Assembly: GCA_903930515.1 (NCBI GenBank)
Contig: CAIYYW010000167.1
Location: 1 to 16,706, forward strand
Length of the DNA: 16,706 nucleotides
Origin: an uncultured delta proteobacterium
GTDB lineage: Bacteria; RBG-13-61-14; DRUE01
Reading direction: 5' to 3'
Every line of letters starts with the position of its first letter. Within the stretch, counting starts at the first letter, position 1. The notes beneath the pieces were generated by a model, which did no database searches, had not been told where the DNA came from, and saw only the letters and a list, made by a program, of their open reading frames with translations. The position numbers and the translations under genes were made by a program. Of the stretch, positions 4,965 through 15,004 are shown piece by piece.

Positions 4965-7406
4965 TTACTGGATTCGGGCGTTGTCCGGCGCGCCTTCCGG
5001 TTTGGGGGCCGGCTCCGGTTTTTCCTCTTCCTCTGCCTTGCGGACCTGGAGGAGCACATTGCGGGTCAAGGAATTGATGAGCACCTGGTCCATATGGTCA
5101 ACCAAAATCAATTTAAAATCGTCCAGAACCTTCTTGGGGACATCGGCCAGGTCTTTTTCGTTTTCCTTCGGGATCAGCACCTGCTTGATTTCTCCGCGGT
5201 GCGCGGCGAGCAGTTTTTCCTTGAGACCTCCGATCGGGAGTATATGTCCCCGCAGGGTGATCTCGCCGGTCATTGCCAGATCGTGCTTGATCGGCACCTT
5301 GGTAAAGGCGCTGGCAATGGCGGTGGCCAGGGCGATCCCGGCGCTGGGTCCGTCCTTGGGAGTGGCCCCTTCCGGGACATGGATATGGACATCAAGCTTC
5401 TGGTAAAAATCGGATTCCAGTCCCAGCTCATTGGCTTTGGACCGGATATAACTCATCGCGGCCTGGGCGGATTCCTGCATCACTTCACCGAGGTTGCCGG
5501 TGATCAGGAGTTTGCCTTTGCCCGGAACCACCGACACTTCCACCTGGAGCAATTCTCCGCCCACCTCAGTCCAGGCCAGGCCGGTGGCGACTCCGACCCG
5601 GTCGGTCTCTTCTGCTTTTCCGATCCGGTATTTGGGCACGCCCAGATATTTTTGAACCGATTGGGAATTGACCACGAATTCCTTCTTGTCGTTCTTGACA
5701 ACTTCCTTGACTATCTTGCGCATAATAGAGGCCAGCTCGCGCTCGAGGGAACGGACGCCGGCCTCGCGGGTGTATTTGCGGATCACGGTGAGGACGGCGT
5801 TGTCGGAAAAATCAGCCTTGATATTTTCCAGGCTGTGCTCCTTGATCTGTTTCTGGATCAGCCAACCGCGCGCGATCTGGAGCTTGTCCAATTCGGTGTA
5901 GCCTTCCAGCCGGATGATCTCCATCCGGTCCTGGAGCGGAGCCGGGATGGTCGGGAGCTGGTTGGCGGTGGCGATGAACATTACCTTGGACAAGTCGTAA
6001 TCCAGGTCCAAATAATGGTCTTGGAACATAAAGTTCTGCTCCGGGTCCAGCACTTCCATCAGGGCCGAGCTGGGGTCTCCCCGGAAATCCGAACTGAGTT
6101 TGTCAATCTCGTCCAGCATAAACACCGGGTTGTTGGTTCCGGCCCGGCGCATCCCTTGGATCAACTTGCCGGGAAGCGCGCCGATATAGGTCCGGCGGTG
6201 GCCTCGGATCTCGGCCTCGTCACGAACGCCGCCCAAGCTGATCCGGACGAATTTCCTTCCCATGGCCCGGGCGACTGATTTTCCGAGCGATGTTTTTCCG
6301 ACCCCGGGCGCTCCGACCAGGCAGAGGATAGGCCCGCGCAGTTTTCCGGCCAGCTTTTGCACGGCCAGGTATTCAATGATCCTCTGTTTGACCTTCTCCA
6401 GGCCGAAATGGTCCTGATCCAGGATTTTTTCCGCCTCGGTGATATCAAGCTTGTCTTCGGTCTGCTCGGACCAGGGTAGGGAAACAATCCAGTCAATGTA
6501 ATTCCGGACCACGGTGGCCTCGGCGCTCATCGGACTCATCAGCTTGAACTTCTTAAGCTCCCGCTGAACCTTGTCCAGGGCCTCCGGGCTGAGCTTCTTC
6601 TTCTTCAGCTTGTCTTCCAGTTCCTGGACCTCGCCGCGCAAATCGTCCTTTTCGCCCAGCTCGCGCTGGATCGCCCGCATCTGCTCGTTCAGGTAGTATT
6701 CCTTCTGGGTGCGCTCCATCTGCTTCTTGACCCGGGCGCGGATTTTTTTCTCCACCTGCAGGATTTCAATCTCGGCCTGCATCAACTCATAGAGTTTTTC
6801 CAGCCTCCGGCTCGGGCTTTCAATTTCCAGGATCTCCTGCTTGTCTTCCAGCTTGAGGTTCAGGTGGGCGACAATGGTGTCGGCGAGCCGGCTGGGCTCG
6901 TCAATCCCGGACACGCTCACCAGCATATCGGGCGGTATTTTCTTATTGAGCTTGACATAGGTCTCAAAGGTGGTGTCGATGCTCCGGATCAGGGCCTCGG
7001 TTTCAATGCCCGCCTCCGGTTTTTCCTCAATCTCCTCGATCTCCGCCATAAAGAAATCTATCCGGGGAAGATAGCGCAGGATGCGGGCGCGCCGCTTTCC
7101 TTCCACCAGCACCTTGACGGTCCCGTCCGGGAGCCGGAGCAATTGGATGATCGTGCTCAGGGTTCCGATGGAATAAATATCCTCGGGAGACGGCTCATTG
7201 GCCTTGGCGCTGCGCTGGGCGGCGAACAGGATTCCCTTGTCGGAGTTCATGGCCTCCTCCAGGGCGTTGATGCTTTTCTCGCGGCCCACGAACAGCGGCA
7301 CCACCATATAGGGAAAAACCACGATATCGCGCAGGGGCAGGAGCGGAACGGTCTTAATCCCGTTCCTAGGTTTGGCTTTTCCTTCTGCTTCTTCTTCGTA
7401 AAACAT
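4965..7406 (-). CDS. lon: ATP-dependent protease La (Lon)
   Basis: Lon is a cytosolic hexameric AAA+ serine protease that degrades misfolded and selected regulatory proteins. The N-terminal substrate-binding domain starts at [26 protein letters not shown] (about 20-45). A long charged helical region covers about 190-300. The Walker A motif is GAPGVGKT (365-372) and the Walker B acids are Asp432/Glu433 in VFMLDEIDK. The C-terminal protease domain carries the Ser-Lys dyad, with Ser688 in PKDGPSAG and Lys731 in IGGLKEK, 43 residues apart as in E. coli Lon. The 813-residue length is normal, and the last 25 residues form an acidic, proline-rich tail. A GGAG lies 6 nt before the ATG. It follows clpX after 88 bp of hairpin-rich DNA and ends at a strong terminator. 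Confidence 0.98.
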   Translation of the reverse strand: MFYEEEAEGKAKPRNGIKTVPLLPLRDIVVFPYMVVPLFVGREKSINALEEAMNSDKGILFAAQRSAKANEPSPEDIYSIGTLSTIIQLLRLPDGTVKVLVEGKRRARILRYLPRIDFFMAEIEEIEEKPEAGIETEALIRSIDTTFETYVKLNKKIPPDMLVSVSGIDEPSRLADTIVAHLNLKLEDKQEILEIESPSRRLEKLYELMQAEIEILQVEKKIRARVKKQMERTQKEYYLNEQMRAIQRELGEKDDLRGEVQELEDKLKKKKLSPEALDKVQRELKKFKLMSPMSAEATVVRNYIDWIVSLPWSEQTEDKLDITEAEKILDQDHFGLEKVKQRIIEYLAVQKLAGKLRGPILCLVGAPGVGKTSLGKSVARAMGRKFVRISLGGVRDEAEIRGHRRTYIGALPGKLIQGMRRAGTNNPVFMLDEIDKLSSDFRGDPSSALMEVLDPEQNFMFQDHYLDLDYDLSKVMFIATANQLPTIPAPLQDRMEIIRLEGYTELDKLQIARGWLIQKQIKEHSLENIKADFSDNAVLTVIRKYTREAGVRSLERELASIMRKIVKEVVKNDKKEFVVNSQSVQKYLGVPKYRIGKAEETDRVGVATGLAWTEVGGELLQVEVSVVPGKGKLLITGNLGEVMQESAQAAMSYIRSKANELGLESDFYQKLDVHIHVPEGATPKDGPSAGIALATAIASAFTKVPIKHDLAMTGEITLRGHILPIGGLKEKLLAAHRGEIKQVLIPKENEKDLADVPKKVLDDFKLILVDHMDQVLINSLTRNVLLQVRKAEEEEKPEPAPKPEGAPDNARIQ

Positions 7407-7494
7407 CAGTTACTCCATTTTATTTGTTAGCGCAACGCTTTCCCGCGTTCGCGCGGGACCGATTTGGCCGCGGCAAGCCGCACCCCGGTCTTTT
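7407..7494 (-). promoter_or_regulatory. Structured clpX-lon intergenic leader with several hairpins
   Basis: This 88-bp gap holds three inverted repeats in about 60 bp. One has a perfect 7-bp stem with a 4-nt loop (TCCCGCG/CGCGGGA, 7441-7458). A GCGG/CCGC hairpin (7470-7481) is enclosed by an outer GACCG/CGGTC pair (7457-7461 with 7486-7490). The third is a small AGCG/CGCT hairpin (7430-7439). None is followed by a T tract on the minus strand, so they do not look like terminators. They could stabilise or process the mRNA, or regulate lon separately from clpX. I see no convincing sigma70 or sigma32 promoter. Confidence 0.45.
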
Positions 7495-8754
7495 CTAAGA
7501 AGCGACCTCAATCTCCTTTTCCAGTTCCAGGATGGGCTTCTCGCGTTTGCGGATGACTTCTTCGTTGATCACGCAAACGCGCACATTTTTCCGGCTCGGG
7601 ATTTCATACATCACATCCAGCATCACCTCTTCCAGGATGGCCCGTAGCCCACGCGCGCCCATCTTGCGCTGGATCGCCTCCAGGGAGATGTCCCGGAGAG
7701 CGCCGTCGGTGAACTTGAGTTTGACATTTTCAAAATCAAAAAGCTTTTGATATTGCTTGATCAGGGCGTTCTTGGGCTCGCGCAGGATTTCCACCAGGGC
7801 CTCCTCGTCCAGCTCGTTGAGCGAGGCCACCACCGGCACCCGGCCCACGAATTCCGGGATCATCCCGTATTTGATCAGGTCTTCGGGCTGGGCATTCATA
7901 AGGATTTCCCCGATATTTTTCCCCAGCTTGGATTTGAGTTCGGCGCCGAAGCCGATCCCGGTCCCGGCCATCCGGAGTTCAATGATTTTTTCCAGGCCCA
8001 CAAAAGCTCCGCCGCAGATGAAGAGGATATTCTGGGTGTTGACCTGGAGGAATTCCTGCTGGGGATGCTTTCTACCTCCCTTGGGCGGGATATTGGCCAC
8101 GGTCCCTTCCAGGATTTTAAGCAGGGCCTGCTGTACCCCTTCTCCGCCCACATCCCTGGTGATGCTGGGGTTTTCGCTCTTGCGGCTGAGCTTGTCCACT
8201 TCGTCAATATAGATGATGCCGCGCTCGGCGCGCTCGATATTTTCGTCGGCGTTGCGGACCAGGTTGAGGATGATGTTTTCAACATCCTCTCCCACATACC
8301 CGGCTTCGGTCAGGGCGGTTGCGTCGGCGATGGTGAAGGGGACATCCAGGAACTTGGCCAGGGTTTGCGCGAGCAGGGTCTTTCCGGTTCCGGTGGGCCC
8401 GATCAGGAGGATGTTGCTTTTCTGAAGCTCAACCTCTCCGGTCGCGGCCATGGAATGGATCCGCTTGTAATGGTTATGAACCGCCACGGACAAAACTTTC
8501 TTGGCGCGTTCCTGTCCGACCACATACTGGTCCAGGAATTCCTTGATCTCGCGAGGGGGGGGAATCTTGGCCCGGCTCTGGTAAAACTCGCGCTCCCGCT
8601 CGGCCTCGTCGGCGATGATCTCGTTGCAAAGCTCTATGCATTCGTCGCAGATATAAACGGTGGGGCCGGCGATCAGCTTTCGCACCTCCCGCTGGCTTTT
8701 CCCGCAAAAGGAACAGCGGAGGGCGCTGGAAGAATCTTCACTTCTTTTGACCAT
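7495..8754 (-). CDS. clpX: ATP-dependent Clp protease ATP-binding subunit ClpX
   Basis: ClpX is the hexameric AAA+ unfoldase that feeds tagged proteins into ClpP. The N-terminal zinc-binding domain has Cys14, Cys17, Cys36 and Cys39 in CSFC and CDEC. Walker A is GPTGTGKT (119-126), the pore loop GYVGED is at 152-157, and the Walker B acids are Asp184/Glu185 in IIYIDEVDK. The IGFG loop at 267-270 is the ClpP-docking element, and GARGLR (366-371) carries the sensor-2 arginine. At 419 residues it is complete. The ATG follows a GGAG inside the end of clpP, and only 2 nt separate the two genes, so enzyme and chaperone are made from one mRNA. Confidence 0.98.
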   Translation of the reverse strand: MVKRSEDSSSALRCSFCGKSQREVRKLIAGPTVYICDECIELCNEIIADEAEREREFYQSRAKIPPPREIKEFLDQYVVGQERAKKVLSVAVHNHYKRIHSMAATGEVELQKSNILLIGPTGTGKTLLAQTLAKFLDVPFTIADATALTEAGYVGEDVENIILNLVRNADENIERAERGIIYIDEVDKLSRKSENPSITRDVGGEGVQQALLKILEGTVANIPPKGGRKHPQQEFLQVNTQNILFICGGAFVGLEKIIELRMAGTGIGFGAELKSKLGKNIGEILMNAQPEDLIKYGMIPEFVGRVPVVASLNELDEEALVEILREPKNALIKQYQKLFDFENVKLKFTDGALRDISLEAIQRKMGARGLRAILEEVMLDVMYEIPSRKNVRVCVINEEVIRKREKPILELEKEIEVAS

Positions 8755-8756
8755 AT

Positions 8757-9371
8757 TTATTTCTCCATCCCCGGCTTGCCGAGATTGGTCTTGCGCTCCA
8801 CGATCACTTCATCAATCAACCCGTATTCCCGCGCCTCGTCCCCGCTCATATAAAAATCCCGTTCCGTGTCCTGTCCGATCCGCTCGACCGGCTGTCCGGT
8901 ATGCTTGGCCAGGATCTGGTTCAGCCGCTCCTTGAGCCTTAGGATTTCCTTGGCCTGGATTTCAATATCGGTGGCCTGTCCGTAAAAAGACCCCATCGGC
9001 TGATGGATCAAGATCCTGGCATTGGGGAGCGCGAACCGTTTGCCGTGCGAGCCCGCGGCCAGAAGCAGGGCGGCCATTGAGGCGGCCTGTCCCAGACAGA
9101 CCGTGCTGATCGCCGGTTTGATGTATTGCATGGTGTCGTAAATAGCGAGCCCGGCGCTGACCAATCCGCCCGGCGAGTTGAGGTACATATAAATATCCTT
9201 GGTCGGATCCTCGCTTTCCAGGAACAGCAGCTGGGCGATGATCACATTGGCCAGGTCGTCTGAAACCGGCTGTCCGACGAAGATGATCCGGTCTTTAAGC
9301 AGGCGTGAATAGATATCGTAAGCGCGTTCCCCGCGAGGAGTCTGTTCAATAACAATCGGGATTAAACTCAT
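8757..9371 (-). CDS. clpP: ATP-dependent Clp protease proteolytic subunit ClpP
   Basis: ClpP forms the tetradecameric serine-protease chamber that works with ClpX. The catalytic triad is intact: Ser98 in GQAASMAA, His123 in ILIHQPMG and Asp172 in TERDFYMS, at the same spacing as in E. coli. The LNSPGG segment (64-69) of the substrate-binding strand is present. The 204-residue protein begins [27 protein letters not shown], typical of the mature N-terminus with little or no propeptide. An AAGGGG ribosome-binding site precedes the ATG, which overlaps the tig stop codon as ATGA, so translation is coupled to trigger factor. No Clp adaptor gene such as clpS is seen in this window. Confidence 0.98.
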   Translation of the reverse strand: MSLIPIVIEQTPRGERAYDIYSRLLKDRIIFVGQPVSDDLANVIIAQLLFLESEDPTKDIYMYLNSPGGLVSAGLAIYDTMQYIKPAISTVCLGQAASMAALLLAAGSHGKRFALPNARILIHQPMGSFYGQATDIEIQAKEILRLKERLNQILAKHTGQPVERIGQDTERDFYMSGDEAREYGLIDEVIVERKTNLGKPGMEK

Positions 9372-10678
9372 TCTGTCCCCTTATCCATTTCATTTTCATT
9401 CGGTTTCACCTGCTTATCCTTTATTTTAAGCCCGGAAAGCAAAAAATCAAGGGCCGTTTCCTCCAACCACTGGCTCCGGAGCCGATCCAGCGCGTCCTTT
9501 CCCAATTGATCCTTGAGCTTGGACGGATCCATCTGGTACCGCTCAGCCATCTCCTTGAGCTTGGCCTCTTCCTTATCCGCGTCCAGCTTGATCCCCTCTT
9601 TTTCAATCACCGCTTCCAGGATGAACCCGGCCTTGAGCTCGCGCTCCGCCCGGGGCAGGGTTTCCGCGATCATCGGCTCCAACTGTTCCGGGGGCGCCTC
9701 CTTGATCCCCATCCGGGCCAGCCATTGTTCCGCCACTTCCCGGGCGCGCCCAGCCGCCAATCTTTTGGGCGCTTCCAATGGATTCAGTTCCACCAATTTA
9801 TCCAGAAGGGACCGCTCCAGCTTGACCCGGCCCGCGCGCTGGTAATATTTTTCCAACTGCTCCCGCACCTTGGCCTCCAATTCCACCAGGTCTTTATGGC
9901 CGCCCACTTCCTTGGCGAAATCGTCGTTAAGCTCGGGCAATATTTTTTCCTTCAATCCCTTCAGCTCCGCGGTGTAGGACACTTCCTTGCCGGCCAGTTC
10001 CGGCCGATAGTGGTCCTTGGGGAAGATGGCTTTGAAATTCCTCTTGTCCCCCGCCTGGATTCCGGAAAGCGCGTCAGCCAGGCCCGGGATGTAGGATTCC
10101 CCTCCCATTGAATATTGGATCCCCGCTCCGCCCTCGCCGGGCAAAGGTTTGCCTTCCAATTCAGCCTTTAAATCCAGCGTAAGCAGGTCGCCGGTTTGAG
10201 CAGGCCGCGCCTGCTTCGGCTCCTGAAAAACCGCCTGTCGCTCCCGCAACTCTTGAACCGCCCTCTCCACCATCTTCTCCGTGACCTCAACCACCTCCCG
10301 CTCCAACTCCAGCCCCTGATACTGCTTCAACTCAACCACCGGCTTGATCTCAACCTCCAGGGTATAACTGAACGCGGAGCCTTCCTTCAATTCCCCCAGG
10401 TCAATGGCCGGCTCCGTGATCGGCTTTAGCTGCTTCCGTTCCAGCGCCGGGGAAAGGGTTTCCTCCAATAGCTTCCGCATAACCTTCTCCCGGATGTAAT
10501 CCTTGAAATGGCTTTCCAGAAGCTTCATCGGCGCCTTGCCCGGACGGAACCCCTTGAGATGCGCGGTCTTCTGCAAATCCTTGAACGCCAGTTCAAACTC
10601 GTCCTTTACCCGCTCCGCCGGTATCTCCACCGTAACCTTCTTTTCCACACTGCTCAGGTCCTGCACTTCAACCTTCAT
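9368..10678 (-). CDS. tig: Trigger factor, ribosome-associated chaperone
   Basis: Trigger factor binds near the ribosomal exit tunnel and shields nascent chains. The N-terminal ribosome-binding domain contains the signature GFRPGKAP at residues 43-50, the same place as in E. coli. A central FKBP-type domain (about 150-245) shows [36 protein letters not shown] and the closing [13 protein letters not shown] strand. A helical C-terminal chaperone domain rich in Lys and Glu follows. The length of 436 residues is standard. GGAG at 10687-10690 lies 8 nt before the ATG. It heads the tig-clpP-clpX-lon cluster, and its leader has unusual structure described separately. Confidence 0.97.
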   Translation of the reverse strand: MKVEVQDLSSVEKKVTVEIPAERVKDEFELAFKDLQKTAHLKGFRPGKAPMKLLESHFKDYIREKVMRKLLEETLSPALERKQLKPITEPAIDLGELKEGSAFSYTLEVEIKPVVELKQYQGLELEREVVEVTEKMVERAVQELRERQAVFQEPKQARPAQTGDLLTLDLKAELEGKPLPGEGGAGIQYSMGGESYIPGLADALSGIQAGDKRNFKAIFPKDHYRPELAGKEVSYTAELKGLKEKILPELNDDFAKEVGGHKDLVELEAKVREQLEKYYQRAGRVKLERSLLDKLVELNPLEAPKRLAAGRAREVAEQWLARMGIKEAPPEQLEPMIAETLPRAERELKAGFILEAVIEKEGIKLDADKEEAKLKEMAERYQMDPSKLKDQLGKDALDRLRSQWLEETALDFLLSGLKIKDKQVKPNENEMDKGTE

Positions 10679-10744
10679 TCATTTATCTCCTTCTATACAT
10701 TGCGCGAGTCCGTCCTTGAAAAAAAACGGGACCGGACCCGCCAT
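10679..10744 (-). other. Possible 21-codon leader ORF ending against the tig start codon
   Basis: ATG at 10744 opens a frame of 21 codons (MAGPVPFFFKDGLAQCIEGDK). Its TGA stop is followed immediately by the tig ATG. A weak GGTGA sequence lies about 7 nt upstream. The frame reads straight through the hairpin and T8 tract at 10719-10740, giving the three Phe codons. I cannot tell whether it is translated; a frame this short can arise by chance. Confidence 0.2.
10719..10740 (-). terminator. Terminator-like hairpin with T8 tract between the RND pump gene and tig
   Basis: On the minus strand CGGG, a 6-nt TCCGGT centre and CCCG are followed at once by eight T residues. The stem is only 4 bp but fully GC, so it may be a modest intrinsic terminator for the efflux operon. 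The candidate tig promoter lies upstream of it, so the hairpin may instead act as an attenuator in the tig leader. Confidence 0.5.
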
Positions 10745-10791
10745 TCATCTTTCACCGTTTCCCTTTGACCGTGCTTGTCTTATTTATCAGG

Positions 10792-10819
10792 AACTTAACA
10801 TAATTAGGCGAATTGTCAA
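10792..10819 (-). promoter_or_regulatory. Candidate tig promoter with consensus -35 and extended -10
   Basis: A perfect TTGACA (10814-10819) is followed after 16 bp by TAAGTT (10792-10797, three of six), which is preceded by TGT, an extended -10 motif. It sits about 25 nt past the stop of the RND pump gene and would give a leader of about 107 nt before tig. Confidence 0.45.
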
Positions 10820-10842
10820 AAGCAAAAATATGTCCGCTTTCA

Positions 10843-13800
10843 CTAAAATTCACCGCTTCCGAGATGTCCGGACTCTTGTTTCCGTGAAATCAAGGTCAAC
10901 AACATCGGCAGGATAATCAGCACCAGCGGCAACTGGACCGCAAGCCCGGAGATGATGGAGATCGCCAGGGGCTGCAGCATTGCGGCTCCTTCTCCCAGTC
11001 CCAGGGCCAGTGGCGCCAGGGCGAAAATCGCGGCCAGGGTGGACATGGCAATAGGGCGCAAGCGGTTATTCCCTGCCAGGACCAATCGTTGCCCGAAGGC
11101 CAGGTCTTGCGGGAGGTCGAAATATTCGGAATAGAAAAATATGGAAATTTCGGTCACGATCCCGATCACCATGGTCATGCCCATCATGGCGGTGATGTTG
11201 AGGTCGGTTCCGGTCCACCACAGGCCGATAAAAACCGCGGCCGCGGCCACCAGCGCGGTGATCATCATCGAGACCGCGACCAGGAAGCTCTCGTAGAAAA
11301 AGAGGAGCAGGATAAAAACCAAGAGCACGGCGCTGATGAAGACGGCGAGCAAACCGCGGAAGGCGATCCTCTGCTGTTCATATAGTCCGCCCATGGAGTA
11401 GTACAAGCCTTGGGGGAGGAAACCCGGTTGATTAAGCAACCGGAGCACATCCTGTACCGTGGACCCCAGGTCGCGTCCGCTGATCCTTCCGGTGACCGCG
11501 ACCATCCGTTTTAAATCATCCCGCGTGATTTGCTCCTGTCCGATTTGCGCGCTCAATTGTGCGATCCGCCGCAGCGGCACCAGGTGTCCGTCCGGCGCGA
11601 GGATCAAGAGCTTCTTCACGGCCAGGGCCAGGTTGCGCTCTCTTTCCGGCACCCAGACCCGCACTCCCACCATCTTGGGGCCTTGCTGGATGCTCGTAGC
11701 CACCTTGCCGGAAAGATAATTCTCCAGCGCCGCGCCGACTTCGCCGACGCTCAATCCCTCGGCCGCGGCCTTGACCCGGTCAACCCTGATGTTGAGCGCG
11801 TCCCCCGCCGGAATAATCCCGTCCGTGACATCCACCACCCCGGGAATTTTCTTGATCCGCTCCGCGACCGTCGGCGCGAGCTCCCGCAGAACTTTTTCAT
11901 CATCGGAATAGAGTTTGATCTCAATGGGCTGGGGCACCGCGGTCAAATCGCCGATCAGGTCCTCCATCAGTTTTACCATTTCAATCTCCAGCCCGGGCAC
12001 TTCTTTTTCAACCCGGCCCCGGATCTCATCCATCACCTCGTCAAGATCGCGCCGGGGCCTCGGTTTGAGCCGGATGAAAAAATCTCCTTCATTGGCCTCG
12101 GTGAGGAATCCGCCCAGGGCCAGGCCGGTCCGGCGCGAGTAGGTGGTGACTTCCGGGGTGGCCCGGACAATCTCCTCAACTTGCCGCAACAAACGGTCGC
12201 TCTCGGCGAGCGAGGTTCCGGAGGGCGCGCGATAGTCCAGGATAAATCCGCCCTCATCCATGGAAGGCATAAATCCGGAGCCGATCTGGCGAAAAGCGAT
12301 GAAGCCCAGGACCAGGAACGGGACGATCATCGCCAAAACCATGACCGGCTTTCGGAGCAGCCGGGTCATGACCCGTTCGTACCAGCGCTGGATCATCCGG
12401 AAGACCGGGCCGTTTTCTTCCTGGTCCGCGTCTTTTTGATTCAACAGGTGCAGCGCGATCACCGGCGTGGCCAGCCAGGCGATCAGAAATGAAATCACCA
12501 GGGCCGAGGCCATGGTGAGGGACAGGGCCTTGAAAAAAGCGCCGGTGACGCCGCTCAAGAAGGCTAGGGGGGCGAAAATTATGATGGTGGAAGCGGAGGA
12601 TCCGGCCAGGGGACGGGTGAACTCGGCAACCGCCAGATGGATCCGTTCCTCGTAGTGGCCCGATCCTCCCCGCAGCCTCCGGATGATATGCTCGACCATC
12701 ACGATCGCATCGTCAATAATCAGTCCGACAGCCGCGGCCATTCCTCCCAGGGTCATGATGCTCAAGCTCATCCCGAGCGCGGAGAGGATCAAGGCGGTGG
12801 CCGCGAGCGCCATGGGCACGGTGGCGGCTGCGATCAGGGTGACTTTGAGATTGCGCAGGAACAACAACAGAACCCCGATTGAGAGCGCCACTCCGATCAC
12901 CAGGGCGTCGCGCACGCTGAGCGCCGAGGCCAGGATCAGCTCGCTTTGGTCGTACCAATTGGAGATCTTCACATCAGCGGGAAAAAGCTTTTGCAGGCCG
13001 TCCAGCTTGGCTTTGATGTCCCTCGCGATTTGAACGGTGTTTCCGTCCGGCTGCTGGAAAATCTGGAAGATCACCGCGTCTTGTCCGTCCGCGGTCACCC
13101 GGATCCATTGCGGCACGGTGCCGGAGACCACATTCGCCAGGTCCCCCAGATATACCGCGCCGCTGGGATTGAAACGCACGACAATGTGCTGGATATCCGC
13201 GATGCTCTGGAGCTGGGTGTTGGTCATCACCAGATAAAGCTTGTAGTTTTCCTCGAGCCTCCCCACCGCGGCCAGCACATTCGCCTTGGCCACCGCGTCC
13301 GCGACCTCTTCCAGGCTCACTCCGTAAGACGCGAGCCGGCGGGGACTGACGATCACCTGGAACTCGGCTTCGGCGCCTCCCAAAACTTCCACCCGGGCAA
13401 CCCCGTTCACGGTGGAAATCGCGGGACGGATTTGGTAGAGGGCCAGGTCGCGCAGTTCTACCAGCGAATGGGAGCGCGACCTGAGGCTGTAGCCCAGCAC
13501 CGGGAATACGGTCGGATCCATCCTGCGCACGGTGAAAGTGGTCCCGTCCGGAAGGGTGGAAGAGATTTCGCTGATCGCCGATTCCACCTGGAGCATGGCG
13601 GAAACCATGTCCATTTTCCAGTTGAAATTGATTGAGATTTCAGCGCTGCCCCGGCTGCTGCTGGAACGAATATTACGGACCCCGGGAACCGAACGGACCG
13701 CTTCCTCAATCACCCGGGTTACTTCCACCGCCATGCGCTCGGCCGGACGGTCTCCGGCCTCAATGTTAACCACCACCCGGGGGAAAGTGATCTTGGGGAA

Positions 13801-13908
13801 CAGGCTCACGGGCATGGTGAAAATGGAAAGGCCGCCCGCCACCGCGAATGCCGCCACCGCGAACAGGATGGAGAGATGATGGCGCTGTGCCCATTGGGAA
13901 ATGGTCAT
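10843..13908 (-). CDS. RND efflux transporter permease, CusA/CzcA-like
   Basis: This is the proton-driven inner-membrane pump of a tripartite efflux complex. The N-terminus has the usual cytosolic stub ISQWAQRHHL and a first helix. A large porter domain runs from about 40 to 330, and helices 2-6 follow from about 335. The TM4 signature GLIIDDAIVMVEHI carries Asp399/Asp400, the proton-relay acids. The second half opens with GSGFMPSMDEGGFILDYRAP and PSGTSLAES, a pattern shared with heavy-metal pumps. TM10 has Glu near residue 920 (GIVTEISIFF) where drug pumps such as AcrB carry Lys, as in CusA. At 1021 residues it is complete. GGAG touches the ATG directly, so the start rests on the family-typical N-terminus, and coupling to the adaptor gene 10 bp upstream is likely. 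The affinity is towards metal exporters, but the substrate is not proven. Confidence 0.92.
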   Translation of the reverse strand: MTISQWAQRHHLSILFAVAAFAVAGGLSIFTMPVSLFPKITFPRVVVNIEAGDRPAERMAVEVTRVIEEAVRSVPGVRNIRSSSSRGSAEISINFNWKMDMVSAMLQVESAISEISSTLPDGTTFTVRRMDPTVFPVLGYSLRSRSHSLVELRDLALYQIRPAISTVNGVARVEVLGGAEAEFQVIVSPRRLASYGVSLEEVADAVAKANVLAAVGRLEENYKLYLVMTNTQLQSIADIQHIVVRFNPSGAVYLGDLANVVSGTVPQWIRVTADGQDAVIFQIFQQPDGNTVQIARDIKAKLDGLQKLFPADVKISNWYDQSELILASALSVRDALVIGVALSIGVLLLFLRNLKVTLIAAATVPMALAATALILSALGMSLSIMTLGGMAAAVGLIIDDAIVMVEHIIRRLRGGSGHYEERIHLAVAEFTRPLAGSSASTIIIFAPLAFLSGVTGAFFKALSLTMASALVISFLIAWLATPVIALHLLNQKDADQEENGPVFRMIQRWYERVMTRLLRKPVMVLAMIVPFLVLGFIAFRQIGSGFMPSMDEGGFILDYRAPSGTSLAESDRLLRQVEEIVRATPEVTTYSRRTGLALGGFLTEANEGDFFIRLKPRPRRDLDEVMDEIRGRVEKEVPGLEIEMVKLMEDLIGDLTAVPQPIEIKLYSDDEKVLRELAPTVAERIKKIPGVVDVTDGIIPAGDALNIRVDRVKAAAEGLSVGEVGAALENYLSGKVATSIQQGPKMVGVRVWVPERERNLALAVKKLLILAPDGHLVPLRRIAQLSAQIGQEQITRDDLKRMVAVTGRISGRDLGSTVQDVLRLLNQPGFLPQGLYYSMGGLYEQQRIAFRGLLAVFISAVLLVFILLLFFYESFLVAVSMMITALVAAAAVFIGLWWTGTDLNITAMMGMTMVIGIVTEISIFFYSEYFDLPQDLAFGQRLVLAGNNRLRPIAMSTLAAIFALAPLALGLGEGAAMLQPLAISIISGLAVQLPLVLIILPMLLTLISRKQESGHLGSGEF

Positions 13909-13918
13909 CTCCGGTTCT

Positions 13919-15004
13919 CTATTTCCGTACCGGCATGCCCTCGGATATTTCGTAGTTGCCGAGAGTCACGATCGAGTCGCCTTCCTGAAGGTCTTCCGCG
14001 AAAACCTGCAATTGCTCCGGGTTTTCCAGCCCGATCCTGACCTGGTGTTTCACGGCACGGCCGTCCTTCACCGAAAACACGACATAGGAATCGCCCTCCG
14101 GAAGCGCCGCCTGCCGGGGCACGATCAACGCCTGGTCCGCGGAAATGGCGGCCTCCACTTCAATGAAATCGTCAAGCAATAACACGCCGGGGTCTTCGGG
14201 CGCGGCCAGGACATTAACCAGCCGGGTCTTGGGATCCACCCGCTGAGTGATGGTCTTGATCAGCGCGCGATTCTCCGAGTTGGACTGCGCCATCAGCGAC
14301 TTGAACTTGATGGTCTCGCCCTCGGTCAGAAATTTTCGGTCCTCCGGCTCGATCCCGAAACTTATGAGAATTTGGTCTTGCTCCACGATTTGAGCCAGGT
14401 TGGACCCGGCCGGCAAAATCTCCCCGATGAAACCGCCGATGGAATAGACGATGCCGCCGGTGGTTGCCGCCAGGTTCTCCTTGGCCCCGACCCCTCGCGC
14501 TCTCAAATCCGCGAGTTGTTTTTCTTTTTCCACCAGAGTGCTGTGCGCCGCGAGAAGCTCGTCGCGGGTCGCCAGCTTGAGTTCGAGCCGTTCTTTCACG
14601 AACTGCTCCTGGGAGCGCGCCGTGGCCAGCTCATTCTTGGCTTGCTCAAAATGGAGCAGGGTGTCCGGACTGGCGGCTATCTCAAGCAGGGCGTCCCCCG
14701 CTTTTACCGGCTGGCCTTCAGTGACCAGCAGTTTGCGGATTTGGCACTCATAGGAAACATTATAAGTCTGAAGCTTGCCCGGCGAGGGGATAACCGTGCC
14801 ATAGGCGGTGAGGGTTTCGCTGATCCGGCCGCGGCGCAGCGGAGTCGTTTTCACCAGCGCCACAGGCGATTCTTCCTCCGCCTGCTTCAAGGATTTCGGA
14901 TGGCCCGGGGATGAAGACGGTTTGACCCGGGGATAGATCCATAACCCGGCGAGCGCGGCGGCGATCAACAATATTCCGATCCCGAGATAGGTTCTTCGTT
15001 TCAT
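13919..15004 (-). CDS. RND efflux periplasmic adaptor (HlyD/CusB-like membrane fusion protein)
   Basis: The adaptor bridges the pump and the outer-membrane channel in the periplasm. An N-terminal basic start with one hydrophobic helix (about 6-25, ending at WIYPRV) is an anchor or uncleaved signal. The lipoyl-like half-motif VTEGQPVKAGDALLEIA (about 95-110) is followed by a short coiled-coil hairpin (about 118-170), then the second lipoyl half around GGIVYSIGGFIGEILPAGSNLAQIV. Beta-barrel and membrane-proximal domains make up the rest, with a closing LQEGDSIVTLGNYEISEGMPV. No Met- or His-rich metal-binding N-terminus is visible. Its ATG overlaps the stop of the outer-membrane gene (ATGA), with GGGG about 6 nt upstream. 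Length 361 is normal. The substrate cannot be read from it. Confidence 0.93.
   Translation of the reverse strand: MKRRTYLGIGILLIAAALAGLWIYPRVKPSSSPGHPKSLKQAEEESPVALVKTTPLRRGRISETLTAYGTVIPSPGKLQTYNVSYECQIRKLLVTEGQPVKAGDALLEIAASPDTLLHFEQAKNELATARSQEQFVKERLELKLATRDELLAAHSTLVEKEKQLADLRARGVGAKENLAATTGGIVYSIGGFIGEILPAGSNLAQIVEQDQILISFGIEPEDRKFLTEGETIKFKSLMAQSNSENRALIKTITQRVDPKTRLVNVLAAPEDPGVLLLDDFIEVEAAISADQALIVPRQAALPEGDSYVVFSVKDGRAVKHQVRIGLENPEQLQVFAEDLQEGDSIVTLGNYEISEGMPVRK

Noticed and set aside
5094-6278. Plus-strand frame of 394 codons inside lon
   Set aside because: Antisense to Lon, whose Walker motifs and Ser-Lys dyad are intact; no motif of its own.
7441-7458. Hairpin after clpX taken as a terminator separating clpX from lon
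   Set aside because: No T tract follows on the minus strand, so it does not meet the pattern of an intrinsic terminator.
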